This document shows, in pieces, positions 25,615-33,663 of a DNA stretch of 64,000 nt. Numbering within the stretch: position 1 is the first letter of the stretch; every line of letters begins with the position of its first letter. Source of the DNA: Chloroflexi bacterium HGW-Chloroflexi-10 (GTDB lineage: Bacteria > Chloroflexota > Anaerolineae > Anaerolineales > Anaerolineaceae); assembly GCA_002840755.1 (NCBI GenBank), contig PHBZ01000021.1, positions 1-64,000 on the forward strand, read 5' to 3'. A model generated the notes under the pieces. That model was given only the letters and a program-made list of their open reading frames with translations, did no database searches and was not told the origin of the DNA. The position numbers were made by a program, and so were the translations under genes.

Positions 25615-26730
25615 ATGGCAGATTCAATCACAAACATTCCACCAACCGGTTTTCATGGTTTTTTTAAGAAAAATGGTACAGCCCTGATCCTATTACTGAT
25701 CTTCATTTTGTTTCCTTTCGTCATCAGTTGGATCACTGGTCAGTCGGTTAATGAAGGTAAACCAAAATTCTGGCAAGGACAATTGATCATGTTCTTTATC
25801 ATGGCTGTTTATACGATGAGCTATGATCTGTTAATGGGGTATACGGGGATATTGTCTTTTGGTCACGCCGCCTTTTTTGGCGCAGGGGCATATACAATGG
25901 CATTGTGGATCAATCATGTGATGCCAAACATACTGAGCACCTATCGTGTGAGTTTACCTGGGGGTGTAGATATTACTGAAGCACTCTTGTTTGTTCTCGC
26001 ATTTGTGTTGGTAATCATTGTGTCTATTTTGATGGGTTTGTTATTTAGCGGTACCTCAGCGCGAGTCAAAGGGGTTTACTTTGCAATGATTACCCTGGCA
26101 ATGGCCGAGGCATTCCATATTCTTTCTAAAGCTACCGATTTTGTGAAGTGGACCGGTGCAGACGAAGGTTTGCATGGCGTTCCGGTACCAGCCTGGATCA
26201 ATCCAACCCAACACCGTTTACGTTTTTACTTCATCGCTTTATTTTTCCTGGTGGTCATGTTTTTGATCATTAAACGGGTGACAGAATCACCGACCGGGAA
26301 AGTGTTTGTGGCGTTGCGAGAGAACGACAGCCGGGTACGGATGATCGGATATAACCCGGCTGTCTATCGCAGCCTGGCACTAGTTATTTCGGCGATTTCT
26401 GCAGGCCTGGCAGGCGCGATGATTTCACTGTGGAATATGTCAGCTACTCCCAGCATGACTTCGGCAGCATCAACGATTAACGCATTGATCATGACGATTT
26501 TGGGTGGTGTGGGTACATTAACCGGCCCCATCTTAGGCACAGGTTTAATGCAAATATTCAGCCAATTCTTCTACCAGTGGTTTGGTCCACGGTGGCCATT
26601 GGTATTTGGCCTGATTTTTATTGCATTGGTGATATTTTTGCCGTATGGTATCGTGGGAACCTGGCGTTTACACCAGGTAGAGATCCAACAAGGCTGGCAG
26701 CGATTTGTTCAAAAGTTTGCGAAGAAATAA
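25615..26730 (+). CDS. LivM-type permease
   Basis: A 371-residue polytopic permease of the branched-chain amino acid/amide importer family. Typical features are YDLLMGYTGILSFGHAAFFG near residue 65-85, a conserved VALRENDSRVRMIGYNP loop, and a C-terminal ILGGVGTLTGPILG segment. ATG follows AAGGAG, 3 bp after the LivH-type gene. Last gene of the run; a strong terminator follows. Confidence 0.9.
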   Translation: MADSITNIPPTGFHGFFKKNGTALILLLIFILFPFVISWITGQSVNEGKPKFWQGQLIMFFIMAVYTMSYDLLMGYTGILSFGHAAFFGAGAYTMALWINHVMPNILSTYRVSLPGGVDITEALLFVLAFVLVIIVSILMGLLFSGTSARVKGVYFAMITLAMAEAFHILSKATDFVKWTGADEGLHGVPVPAWINPTQHRLRFYFIALFFLVVMFLIIKRVTESPTGKVFVALRENDSRVRMIGYNPAVYRSLALVISAISAGLAGAMISLWNMSATPSMTSAASTINALIMTILGGVGTLTGPILGTGLMQIFSQFFYQWFGPRWPLVFGLIFIALVIFLPYGIVGTWRLHQVEIQQGWQRFVQKFAKK

Positions 26731-26749
26731 AAGCTGCTATTGAATTAAT

Positions 26750-26785
26750 ACCGGCTTACATTTTTTACCTGTGAGCCGGTTTTTT
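26750..26785 (+). terminator. Intrinsic terminator of the CoA-enzyme/importer cluster
   Basis: ACCGGCTTACA (26750-26760) pairs over 11 bp, with one G-T wobble, with TGTGAGCCGGT (26770-26780), followed by T6. It lies 20 bp after the LivM-type stop codon. The T-tract runs into the last codons of the convergent glycosylase gene. Confidence 0.9.
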
Positions 26786-27953
26786 AATCTAAAAAAGGAA
26801 AAACCACTTCCGGCGTTTGGTGCCATTGCGCACAGGATTGAAGCGCGGCCAATAGATCAGTTTTGAAGGCGGAATCGGGTTTGAATTCAGCCTCCAGGTG
26901 AAACTGCCGTACCTCAAATATTTTTTCTTTACGGTGGGCTTTGGCATCCAATCTACCGACCAGATTACCGCGATACAGGATAGGCAAGCTAAAATACCCA
27001 TATTTTCGTTTAGGCGCCGGCAGGTAACATTCAATGGTGTAATCAAAATTAAACAGTTCTTTGGTTCGGGTGCGGTCCCAGATTAGCGGGTCGAAAGGGG
27101 AGAGCAAAGTGGTGTATTGTGCTGTTAATTTTTGTTGATCAGCCTGTTTTACCAATGGTAGTCGATCCCGATGGATTAACAAACCGTCTTCCCATTCTTC
27201 CGATTCGATTTTGAGTATGATCTCCTCTTCTAAAAGCATACGGATCGCTTTTGATGTACTGGCTTTCGAGAGGCGGTAATAATCAGCTACCCATTTGGGG
27301 CGGGTGATGCCTAAAATACTAATGGTCTTTTCTACCATTTGTCTGGTTATTGATTCCAGGGAGGGCGCCAGATCATCGTTCCAATCCGGCATTACGCGGG
27401 ATTGAAGATCGTAAAAGCGTTTAAATTTTTTCCGGTAGGGCACCATTAAATCGCCACGCGTCCATAATACGTCCAGTGCCTTTTTCTCTTCTTTCCAATC
27501 CCACCAACCTTTGGTGGTCCCTTTGGGTTGGGTAAAATCTGAGGAAGCAACGGGACCGTTGGTCTCGATGGCGTGGAGAACTTTTTGGACTGTTTCGTTG
27601 TGGTTATTAACCCATTCATCTACATTCCACCAATTGTGCGTACGTTCCAACATTTTTCGGCGGAAAAGCGGATAATCTTCAATGGGAATATAACTAGCAG
27701 CGTGTGCCCAATATTCGAAGATTTCCTTACGGTTTTGAGTGAGGTCAAGCCAGTTTGGATCATAATTGCCCAAGCGAGACCATAACACAAAATATGGACT
27801 GCGAGCGACTACATGAATGGTATCAATTTGCAGAATACCCATTGCCCGAATGGTTTTCAAAACATCCGGTTCGGAAATCGGATAAGCGGGTGGCTCTAAT
27901 AAACCCTGACAAGCTAACTGGATTAATTTTACCTGGTTGCGATTTAGTTTCAT
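26784..27953 (-). CDS. AlkX/YcaQ-family winged-helix DNA glycosylase
   Basis: A 389-residue protein of the HTH_42 (YcaQ/AlkZ) family. The catalytic motif in the family is Q-x-Q (AlkZ) or Q-x-D (AlkX); here it is Q42-I43-D44 in MGILQIDTIHVV, so the AlkX-like branch is indicated. These enzymes unhook DNA interstrand crosslinks and remove bulky alkylpurines. Further family features are the WSRLG and FEYWAHAASYIP segments near 60-100 and FDPLIWDR near 300. It stands alone, convergent with the importer cluster, and its stop lies in the neighbour's terminator T-tract. Confidence 0.85.
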   Translation of the reverse strand: MKLNRNQVKLIQLACQGLLEPPAYPISEPDVLKTIRAMGILQIDTIHVVARSPYFVLWSRLGNYDPNWLDLTQNRKEIFEYWAHAASYIPIEDYPLFRRKMLERTHNWWNVDEWVNNHNETVQKVLHAIETNGPVASSDFTQPKGTTKGWWDWKEEKKALDVLWTRGDLMVPYRKKFKRFYDLQSRVMPDWNDDLAPSLESITRQMVEKTISILGITRPKWVADYYRLSKASTSKAIRMLLEEEIILKIESEEWEDGLLIHRDRLPLVKQADQQKLTAQYTTLLSPFDPLIWDRTRTKELFNFDYTIECYLPAPKRKYGYFSLPILYRGNLVGRLDAKAHRKEKIFEVRQFHLEAEFKPDSAFKTDLLAALQSCAQWHQTPEVVFPFLD

Positions 27954-28088
27954 GTAGTGAAATCCTTATTTGGTAAATATGTTCTATTATAAGAGTGTTA
28001 ACGGAAAGATACAAGCTGTTATCAAATCGAAAGGTCTTTACAAGAAATTTAAACACAGATATGATTCCTCTTTATTGCGGAGATTGTT

Positions 28089-28592
28089 ATGAAAATATTT
28101 TATGCTCGACCCAGTTCAGGTTGGTTGTGGTTGATAGGAATAGCGCTTTTCATGCTCATCGTTTTGATCTTTCCGCTATTTGCGGGAGGAAGCGAATCAC
28201 CGGTTTGGGTTGTGGTTATGAATCTCAGCATGATAATTTTTTTGGTGCTGCCATTTCTTTTTTTGGCAACCGAGATCAAAAAAATCCGATATGAGATTCA
28301 TGAAGATCATTTGTATATCCATATGGGAAGATTTTTGAAATATCGTATCTTGTTTGGGGAAATCAAAAAGGTGTCCAAAAAAAATCTGCAGATTACACTT
28401 TGGTCCAGTTTTCGGTTTCCGGGTTTGGCCTTGTTCAAAGTACCTTATGCGGATGTGGGTACGGTAAAAATGTGCGCAACCGCGGCAGCGAAAGATATTC
28501 TCATCATTGAAACTGAAAAAGAGAAATTTGGAATTACACCATTGGATGAAAGTGCTTTTATGAATGTTTTGATGAAAAAAATTACCCCATGA
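28089..28592 (+). CDS. Membrane-anchored bacterial PH-domain-like protein
   Basis: A 167-residue protein with two N-terminal TM segments (about 12-32 and 40-60). A soluble domain follows with YEIHEDHLYIHMGRFLKYRILFGEI and a C-terminal FGITPLDESAFM, the pattern of bacterial PH-like domains (bPH). No enzymatic motif. Its stop overlaps the start of the PrsW gene (ATGA), so the two are coupled and may act together at the membrane. Confidence 0.65.
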   Translation: MKIFYARPSSGWLWLIGIALFMLIVLIFPLFAGGSESPVWVVVMNLSMIIFLVLPFLFLATEIKKIRYEIHEDHLYIHMGRFLKYRILFGEIKKVSKKNLQITLWSSFRFPGLALFKVPYADVGTVKMCATAAAKDILIIETEKEKFGITPLDESAFMNVLMKKITP

Positions 28593-29353
28593 CAATTCCA
28601 CCTATTGCCGTTACTTGCCTGGTAACCCTGATTCTAGGGCTGATGATTTGGGGGGGGTTCTTTTATATGATGGATGGGCGGCGCAAGAAATTTTTTTGGC
28701 TGCTTTTGCCAGCTTTACCGCTTTCGTTAATCGTCAATTTATGGGTAAAAGCACCACTCGATTTATGGGTACGAACAAAATTTGGAATTACAGGTGGTAT
28801 TTCCAATTTGCAACCAGGCTGGTATATTCTTTTTGTGTTATTTTTGGCACCATTTACCGAAGAGCTGATAAAACTTGTCCCGATCATCATTCCATCACTC
28901 CGGAAATGGATTCTAAAAGATGCCGTATGGGTTGGCATGTTTTCGGGACTCGGATTTGGTTTGGGGGAAGCAGCGTATCTAGCATATGGAATAGCAAACT
29001 CACCCCAATTTTCCAGGTTTGCCTGGTATCAATTTGGTGGTTTTATGGGTGAGCGTTTTGTGGTGTTTTTCATCCATGCTGTTTTGACTGCCGTATTAGT
29101 CACATGGATTGCGAAAGGCAGGAACAATATTTTTTTTGGATATCTTATTGCAGTGATGATGCATGCATTGGTGAATAGCGGGGTGATCATTTTTCGTTTG
29201 GGATGGGCGGGTGAGTGGCTGCCTTCGGCTGCGTTAATGATATGTGTCATTGGTGCGGCATTTGTTTTTGAAAATTTGCGAAAACAGTGGATGCAGCAAA
29301 ACCGCGAAATATTCTCTGAACAGGATATTGTTTATTTTCAACGAGAGGTTTAG
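28589..29353 (+). CDS. PrsW-family intramembrane metalloprotease
   Basis: A 254-residue polytopic protein carrying the PrsW metal motifs: E91-E92 in FTEELIKLVP, E127 in GLGFGLGEAAY, H163 in FFIHAVLTA and H192 in VMMHALVN. About seven TM segments. PrsW (B. subtilis) makes the first cut in an anti-sigma factor; here no sigma or anti-sigma gene is adjacent, so the substrate is unknown. It is coupled to the PH-domain gene, which could serve as a regulator or substrate (inference). Confidence 0.85.
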   Translation: MTIPPIAVTCLVTLILGLMIWGGFFYMMDGRRKKFFWLLLPALPLSLIVNLWVKAPLDLWVRTKFGITGGISNLQPGWYILFVLFLAPFTEELIKLVPIIIPSLRKWILKDAVWVGMFSGLGFGLGEAAYLAYGIANSPQFSRFAWYQFGGFMGERFVVFFIHAVLTAVLVTWIAKGRNNIFFGYLIAVMMHALVNSGVIIFRLGWAGEWLPSAALMICVIGAAFVFENLRKQWMQQNREIFSEQDIVYFQREV

Positions 29354-29393
29354 TCAAGAAACTCGTTTTTGGGGGCAAACTTCCAGAATGTGC

Positions 29394-29435
29394 AAAAAAA
29401 AAACCGAACCTGGTTATTAATAATCCAAGTTCGGT
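29394..29435 (-). terminator. Intrinsic terminator of the M24 peptidase operon
   Basis: On the minus strand ACCGAACTTGG pairs with CCAGGTTCGGT (29403-29435; one G-T wobble), followed by ten T. The plus strand has a C-A mismatch at the same place and no T-run, so this terminator serves the minus-strand genes. Confidence 0.88.
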
Positions 29436-29454
29436 TCTTGGTTAAGACAATAGG

Positions 29455-30678
29455 TTAATCTAATTCATCGACGGTGAGTGGGAATTTTGACATATATTCA
29501 CAACTATATTTGGTGAGCAAAATCGGATTTTCATAACGGAAACCAATATTTTCGTCCGGACAAGCATACTGCATAGCGCAAATCAGCATTTCATTTTCCT
29601 GATAGATATGATCCGGATTGGTCCAATAGGGGAAGGGGCCATTGTTCAATCCGATGCGCCATTCATCGCCCAGCATGCCAATGCCATGTTCAAATCCAGG
29701 AACCATGAAATCGGCAAAGCCACGGTCTTCAGCGAAGCTCATCATTTCTGTAGCCAGTGAGGATGGACTGATACCGGCTTTGTAGGTTTTGAGGGTGAGA
29801 TCGACAATATCTACAAAGTTTTTCGCATGCCAGCGCTGCCGGTCTGTAACCGGGCCGATCAGATAGTTGTGACTATGATCACCTAAACCCAATCTGTAGG
29901 TGGCATGGATGTCGACCATTAATGGTTCGCCAGCTTGAAGGATTTTGGTGGAGGCTGGGGTACAAGCGCCGCCCGCGAATCCAGTACGGTAACCGGCTGC
30001 AATTTCATTACCACCAGTGAATGACCATTCCCAGGTGCTACCGGCTTTGCGCATAGCATAACCAGCAAGACCTGCTATTTCGGTTTCGGTCAACCCTTTC
30101 CATCCACCATTTTTGAGTGCTTCAAAAACAGCCTGATGACCAACATCCACCATTCTGGATGCTTCGCGGAAACGGTTGATAGTGCCTTGATCTTTAATCA
30201 ATGCTAATTGATCGATAATATCATGTGCATTTACCAATTCGTAATCATCCAAAGCTGCGCTGAACCGTTCATATTCATAATGGGTCAGGTTACCTTCCGG
30301 CAGATAATTAGACATACCGCTTTCGATGCCGATCCGGCCTTTACCCTGGGGAAGATAATCCTTTATAAAATCGACTATCTGAGAAATCTGGTCCTGGCCA
30401 CCCATAGGCGCAAAACCAAGAACATGATCTTCATCCAACCAGGAATCATCGGCAGCACGGGCTGCATCGATTACAAAGGTAAACGCGGTTGGCAACCCTT
30501 GAGATGGAATGACGATAAAGGAGCGCCAGGGAAAAAACGCATCGGTTGTCCAGGATATGGTTCGTAAGCGTGAGCCAAGATAGACATCGATATTTCTGTT
30601 AGCCATTTCTCTTTGAATATTCACAATACGTGAAGGAAAATCAATAAAATAAGGGTCGTTTAGAATGGTTTGTTTCAT
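29455..30678 (-). CDS. M24-family metallopeptidase (Xaa-Pro aminopeptidase-like)
   Basis: A 407-residue pita-bread-fold protein: creatinase-type N-terminal domain (about 1-170) and an M24 catalytic domain. Probable ligands are Asp in LMVDIHATY, Asp/His in GDHSHN, His in FEHGIGM, and two Glu in the final QENEMLI and YENPILLT. One or two positions differ from textbook aminopeptidase P, so substrate could be a dipeptide or a creatinase-like compound. It is the last gene of a TetR-SCP2-M24 operon on the minus strand, 21 bp after the SCP2 gene. Confidence 0.8.
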   Translation of the reverse strand: MKQTILNDPYFIDFPSRIVNIQREMANRNIDVYLGSRLRTISWTTDAFFPWRSFIVIPSQGLPTAFTFVIDAARAADDSWLDEDHVLGFAPMGGQDQISQIVDFIKDYLPQGKGRIGIESGMSNYLPEGNLTHYEYERFSAALDDYELVNAHDIIDQLALIKDQGTINRFREASRMVDVGHQAVFEALKNGGWKGLTETEIAGLAGYAMRKAGSTWEWSFTGGNEIAAGYRTGFAGGACTPASTKILQAGEPLMVDIHATYRLGLGDHSHNYLIGPVTDRQRWHAKNFVDIVDLTLKTYKAGISPSSLATEMMSFAEDRGFADFMVPGFEHGIGMLGDEWRIGLNNGPFPYWTNPDHIYQENEMLICAMQYACPDENIGFRYENPILLTKYSCEYMSKFPLTVDELD

Positions 30679-30699
30679 GTTTTCTACCTTTGCGATTGA

Positions 30700-31101
30700 T
30701 TAAAATTCTGTGGGAATGGTAGCGATGATTTTATTAACACGATCTACTAAAGATGCCAGTTTTAAGGCTTTGACCATATTGCCTTTTAATTTGAGTTGAC
30801 CGGTCATCAAGGCTCGCTGAGCTCCCAAAGTTGCCTGAGATATCTGAGCGAAGATGTCATAGTCGCCGAGGATGGTAAATTCGGCATGCGGACCTTCACC
30901 AATGCCAACTTGCACAGAGGAAACCTTGCCATTTTCAAAACCAACATAAAAGAAGTGCTCCTTACCATCAGGACATTGTGCGTAACGATTGGTCATGGAA
31001 GAGGTTAAATTATTCATTTTTTCAGGATCCAGTTCAGCACACAAGCGTTTTTCCACTTCCTGACCCCATTCCGGGGATAGATACACAAATTTCTCAGTCA
31101 T
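30700..31101 (-). CDS. SCP2 sterol-transfer-domain protein
   Basis: A 133-residue protein made of one SCP2-type lipid-binding domain: DGKEHFFYVGFENGKVSSVQ, then the conserved ending ALMTGQLKLKGNMVKALKLAS. These bind acyl-CoA or other hydrophobic ligands. It lies between the TetR and M24 genes; ATG follows AGGAGA. An acyl or lipid ligand for the operon is a reasonable guess. Confidence 0.8.
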   Translation of the reverse strand: MTEKFVYLSPEWGQEVEKRLCAELDPEKMNNLTSSMTNRYAQCPDGKEHFFYVGFENGKVSSVQVGIGEGPHAEFTILGDYDIFAQISQATLGAQRALMTGQLKLKGNMVKALKLASLVDRVNKIIATIPTEF

Positions 31102-31146
31102 AGATTCTCCTTCTTTGAACTATTTGGGGATTAGATGCCGCGCCCA

Positions 31147-31731
31147 TCAGGGTTCGACAAAAAGACCTTGAGTCAGCAAATCTAACGTTTGTAAAAATAC
31201 CTGGGAGACGAAGTTTTCTTCCGGGTGGATGTACGTTTGGATGATGAACATTTTGTATATAGAGAAAAAAGACAAAGCTATCTGATCCGCATCCATTGGG
31301 CGGAATTCTCCCAGTTTGATTCCCCGCTGAATAATGTCTTTCAGCAGGTTAATCGACGCAGCATTAATTTCCGGATAATGATCTTGAGAAGGAAAGAGAG
31401 GAAATATATTCGGATCATTTTTAAGAATTTCACAAAAAACCTTATCTTCAGAAAGATAAGTGAAAGCTCTTTGACAAAGGGTTAGTAATTGTTCCCGAGG
31501 AGATTCGATCCCGACCAACGCTGATTTAACACGATTTTGCCATTTGTATAATGCAAACGCTACAGCTTCGTGATAAAGAGTTTCTTTGTTCGCAGTATAT
31601 CGATATAAATTGCTTTTGGTAACGCCCAGGTCCTGAGCGATATCGTCCAAGGTGGTTTTTCGTAAACCAAATTTGGAAAAATTTTCCAAAGCTGCCTGAT
31701 AAATGATTTCGCTATCGATTTTTTTTCGCAA
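31147..31731 (-). CDS. TetR-family transcriptional regulator
   Basis: A 194-residue regulator. Residues 5-50 are a TetR helix-turn-helix: AALENFSKFGLRKTTLDDIA followed by GVTKSNLYRYTANKETLY. The C-terminal 130 residues are the ligand/dimer domain. It heads the operon with the SCP2 and M24 genes, 45 bp before the former, and probably represses it in response to a hydrophobic ligand. Autoregulation through the inverted repeat just upstream is likely. Confidence 0.85.
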   Translation of the reverse strand: MRKKIDSEIIYQAALENFSKFGLRKTTLDDIAQDLGVTKSNLYRYTANKETLYHEAVAFALYKWQNRVKSALVGIESPREQLLTLCQRAFTYLSEDKVFCEILKNDPNIFPLFPSQDHYPEINAASINLLKDIIQRGIKLGEFRPMDADQIALSFFSIYKMFIIQTYIHPEENFVSQVFLQTLDLLTQGLFVEP

Positions 31732-31751
31732 GGGGATGACCTTATAAGTGA

Positions 31752-31776
31752 ATAAATAACTATAATGTTTATTTAT
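31752..31776. promoter_or_regulatory. AT-rich inverted repeat upstream of tetR-type gene (candidate operator)
   Basis: ATAAATA (31752-31758) and TATTTAT (31770-31776) form a perfect 7-bp inverted repeat around an 11-bp spacer, 21-45 bp upstream of the TetR start. Position and symmetry suit a TetR dimer site, but AT-richness means chance occurrence is not excluded. Confidence 0.35.
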
Positions 31777-31880
31777 ACTCTTATACTACTGCTTTTTGAA
31801 AAACATTTCAAGTACTAATTTGGTTTGATCCTAAGATTAATATGCCTGAACAGAACAGTCAAATTGATCCGCGGATTCAA

Positions 31881-31909
31881 TTGCTTTTTATAATTTTCGC
31901 AATTATAAT
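31881..31909 (+). promoter_or_regulatory. Sigma-70-type promoter of the UgpC-type gene
   Basis: TTGCTT (31881-31886), a 17-bp spacer and TATAAT (31904-31909) give a start point near 31916. That is downstream of an ATG at 31842 in the same frame and upstream of the chosen ATG at 31947, supporting the shorter protein. Confidence 0.5.
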
Positions 31910-31946
31910 AACCTCACTATATTCGTTCCTGAAAGGAGAAGAAATA

Positions 31947-33059
31947 ATGGCAAGTGTAAATTTTGATCATGTATGGAAGCGTTTTGGAGATTTTACGGCG
32001 TTAAACGACCTGAATATTGAGATTGAGGACAAGGAATTCCTTGTGCTGGTTGGCCCTTCCGGCTGCGGTAAAACAACCGCTTTACGTTGTTTGGCTGGGT
32101 TGGAGGAAGTATCTGATGGACGGATCATGATTGCCGGTAATGTGGTCAATGATGTACCTCCCAAAGACCGTGATATCGCGATGGTGTTCCAATCTTATGC
32201 TTTGTATCCGCATATGACAGTGTACGATAACATGGCATTTGGTTTAAAACTGAGGAAGACACCCAAAGAAGAAATCAAACGCCGTGTAGAAGAGGCTGCT
32301 GAGATTCTTGGTATTGAGGCATTACTCAAACGCAAACCACGTGAACTTTCTGGTGGTCAGCGCCAGCGTGTTGCAGTTGGTCGTGCTATTGTTCGTGAAC
32401 CGAAAGTATTCCTCTTTGATGAGCCACTTTCTAACCTGGATGCAAAATTGCGCGTTCAAACTCGTGCACAAATCAGCAAATTGCACCAACGATTACAAAC
32501 GACCTTCATCTATGTAACTCATGACCAGACTGAGGCCATGACAATGGCGACCCGTATCGCTGTAATGAACAAAGGCATTCTTCAACAACTGGATACCCCG
32601 CAGGTGTTGTACGATTCACCGGCAAACTTGTTTGTCGCCGGTTTTATTGGCTCACCGGCCATGAATTTCTTCTCTGCAAAAGTCCGCAAAAACGGCAATG
32701 ATTTGATGGTCGATACTGGAGCATTCTCCATTAAGATCCCCGAAAACAAAGCCGTAACTTATATGAGCTTAGTGGATAAAGAAGTCATCTTTGGTATTCG
32801 TCCAGAAGATATACACAACCCAATGTTTGTTCCACCAAATGTGTCAGCTGCCGAAGTTCCGGCAAAAATCGACTTTACCGAGTTGATGGGTAATGAGATT
32901 TATGTTTACCTGGTATCCGGTGAGCACAACTACGTTGCACGTGTTGATCCCCGTTCACGTTACACCCTGGGTGAAGAGACCAAACTGGTCTTTAATATGG
33001 ATAACTTCCAGATCTTCGATCCTTCCAAGGATCGTGAGAATCCATTGGCTGTCCGCTAA
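31947..33059 (+). CDS. MsmX/UgpC/MalK-type ABC transporter ATP-binding protein (orphan)
   Basis: A 370-residue sugar-import ATPase. Walker [10 protein letters not shown], signature [14 protein letters not shown], Walker [14 protein letters not shown], then a C-terminal TOBE/regulatory region from about 240 with [12 protein letters not shown] at 31947 follows AAAGGAG at 9 nt. No binding protein or permease is nearby, the usual situation for a shared MsmX-like ATPase serving several carbohydrate importers elsewhere. The 105-bp in-frame extension upstream lacks homology to the family. Confidence 0.9.
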   Translation: MASVNFDHVWKRFGDFTALNDLNIEIEDKEFLVLVGPSGCGKTTALRCLAGLEEVSDGRIMIAGNVVNDVPPKDRDIAMVFQSYALYPHMTVYDNMAFGLKLRKTPKEEIKRRVEEAAEILGIEALLKRKPRELSGGQRQRVAVGRAIVREPKVFLFDEPLSNLDAKLRVQTRAQISKLHQRLQTTFIYVTHDQTEAMTMATRIAVMNKGILQQLDTPQVLYDSPANLFVAGFIGSPAMNFFSAKVRKNGNDLMVDTGAFSIKIPENKAVTYMSLVDKEVIFGIRPEDIHNPMFVPPNVSAAEVPAKIDFTELMGNEIYVYLVSGEHNYVARVDPRSRYTLGEETKLVFNMDNFQIFDPSKDRENPLAVR

Positions 33060-33078
33060 TCTACCCTTACATGCTCAG

Positions 33079-33109
33079 AAAATAGCGCGATCATCTCGCG
33101 CTATTTTTT
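33079..33109. terminator. Bidirectional intrinsic terminator
   Basis: AAAATAGCGCGA (33079-33090) pairs perfectly over 12 bp with TCGCGCTATTTT (33096-33107) around a 5-nt loop, with T-runs in both directions. It ends the UgpC-type gene. The stop codon of the convergent membrane-protein gene lies inside the second arm. Confidence 0.92.
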
Positions 33110-33634
33110 ATTAAGCCTGGTTTTGTCTAGCAGGATAATAACCAATGCCAGAATTAATAATAGCAAACCGGCTGAGTCAAAAATGATAAAACGCCAGATG
33201 GAGGAGCGCAGCAGCATGTGTTCCAGGGAGGGGATACGAGTCAGAATAATACTTTCGCCGATCACACCGATTGCCTGCATGATGACTGCCTGAATCAGCG
33301 AGAGACGTTGACGCGTAGGATTCCAAATCGCAAAGAAATAAGGGACGTTCCACATCAGGAAAAGGATGCCGAAACCAGCTATGGCTACTTCACCTGGAGT
33401 ACCAATTAGTTCATATGCATAGGTATAATGCTGGGGGAAAAGAAAAAAATCGATTCCCGCCTGAATATTAAAAAATAAAACAAAGCCTATTAAAGCTGTT
33501 GACCAAAATCTCTTTGACTGAAACCATCTCATAAAGAAAAGTATACCGGATGGATGCGGGATTCGGAAATAATCCTGGACTGGATTCAATCCAAAGAAAG
33601 TCTTCATTGTGTAACGATTGGTGGCAGTACTCAC
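33101..33634 (-). CDS. Small four-TM membrane protein, unknown function
   Basis: A protein of up to 177 residues with about four TM segments (near 45-65, 80-105, 113-135, 145-170). No recognised family motif. The first possible start is a GTG without a clear ribosome-binding site; ATGs at codons 10 and 35 are alternatives, and the membrane core is the same in all cases. It is single, between the orphan ABC ATPase and the serine hydrolase. Confidence 0.55.
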   Translation of the reverse strand: MSTATNRYTMKTFFGLNPVQDYFRIPHPSGILFFMRWFQSKRFWSTALIGFVLFFNIQAGIDFFLFPQHYTYAYELIGTPGEVAIAGFGILFLMWNVPYFFAIWNPTRQRLSLIQAVIMQAIGVIGESIILTRIPSLEHMLLRSSIWRFIIFDSAGLLLLILALVIILLDKTRLNKK

Positions 33635-33663
33635 ATTTAAAACAATGGGAAAAGCTCAACCTT

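Noticed and set aside
31842..31946. 35-codon hydrophobic extension of the UgpC-type ATPase
   Set aside because: The family starts at [10 protein letters not shown]; the promoter at 31881-31909 and the ribosome-binding site before 31947 exclude the longer form.
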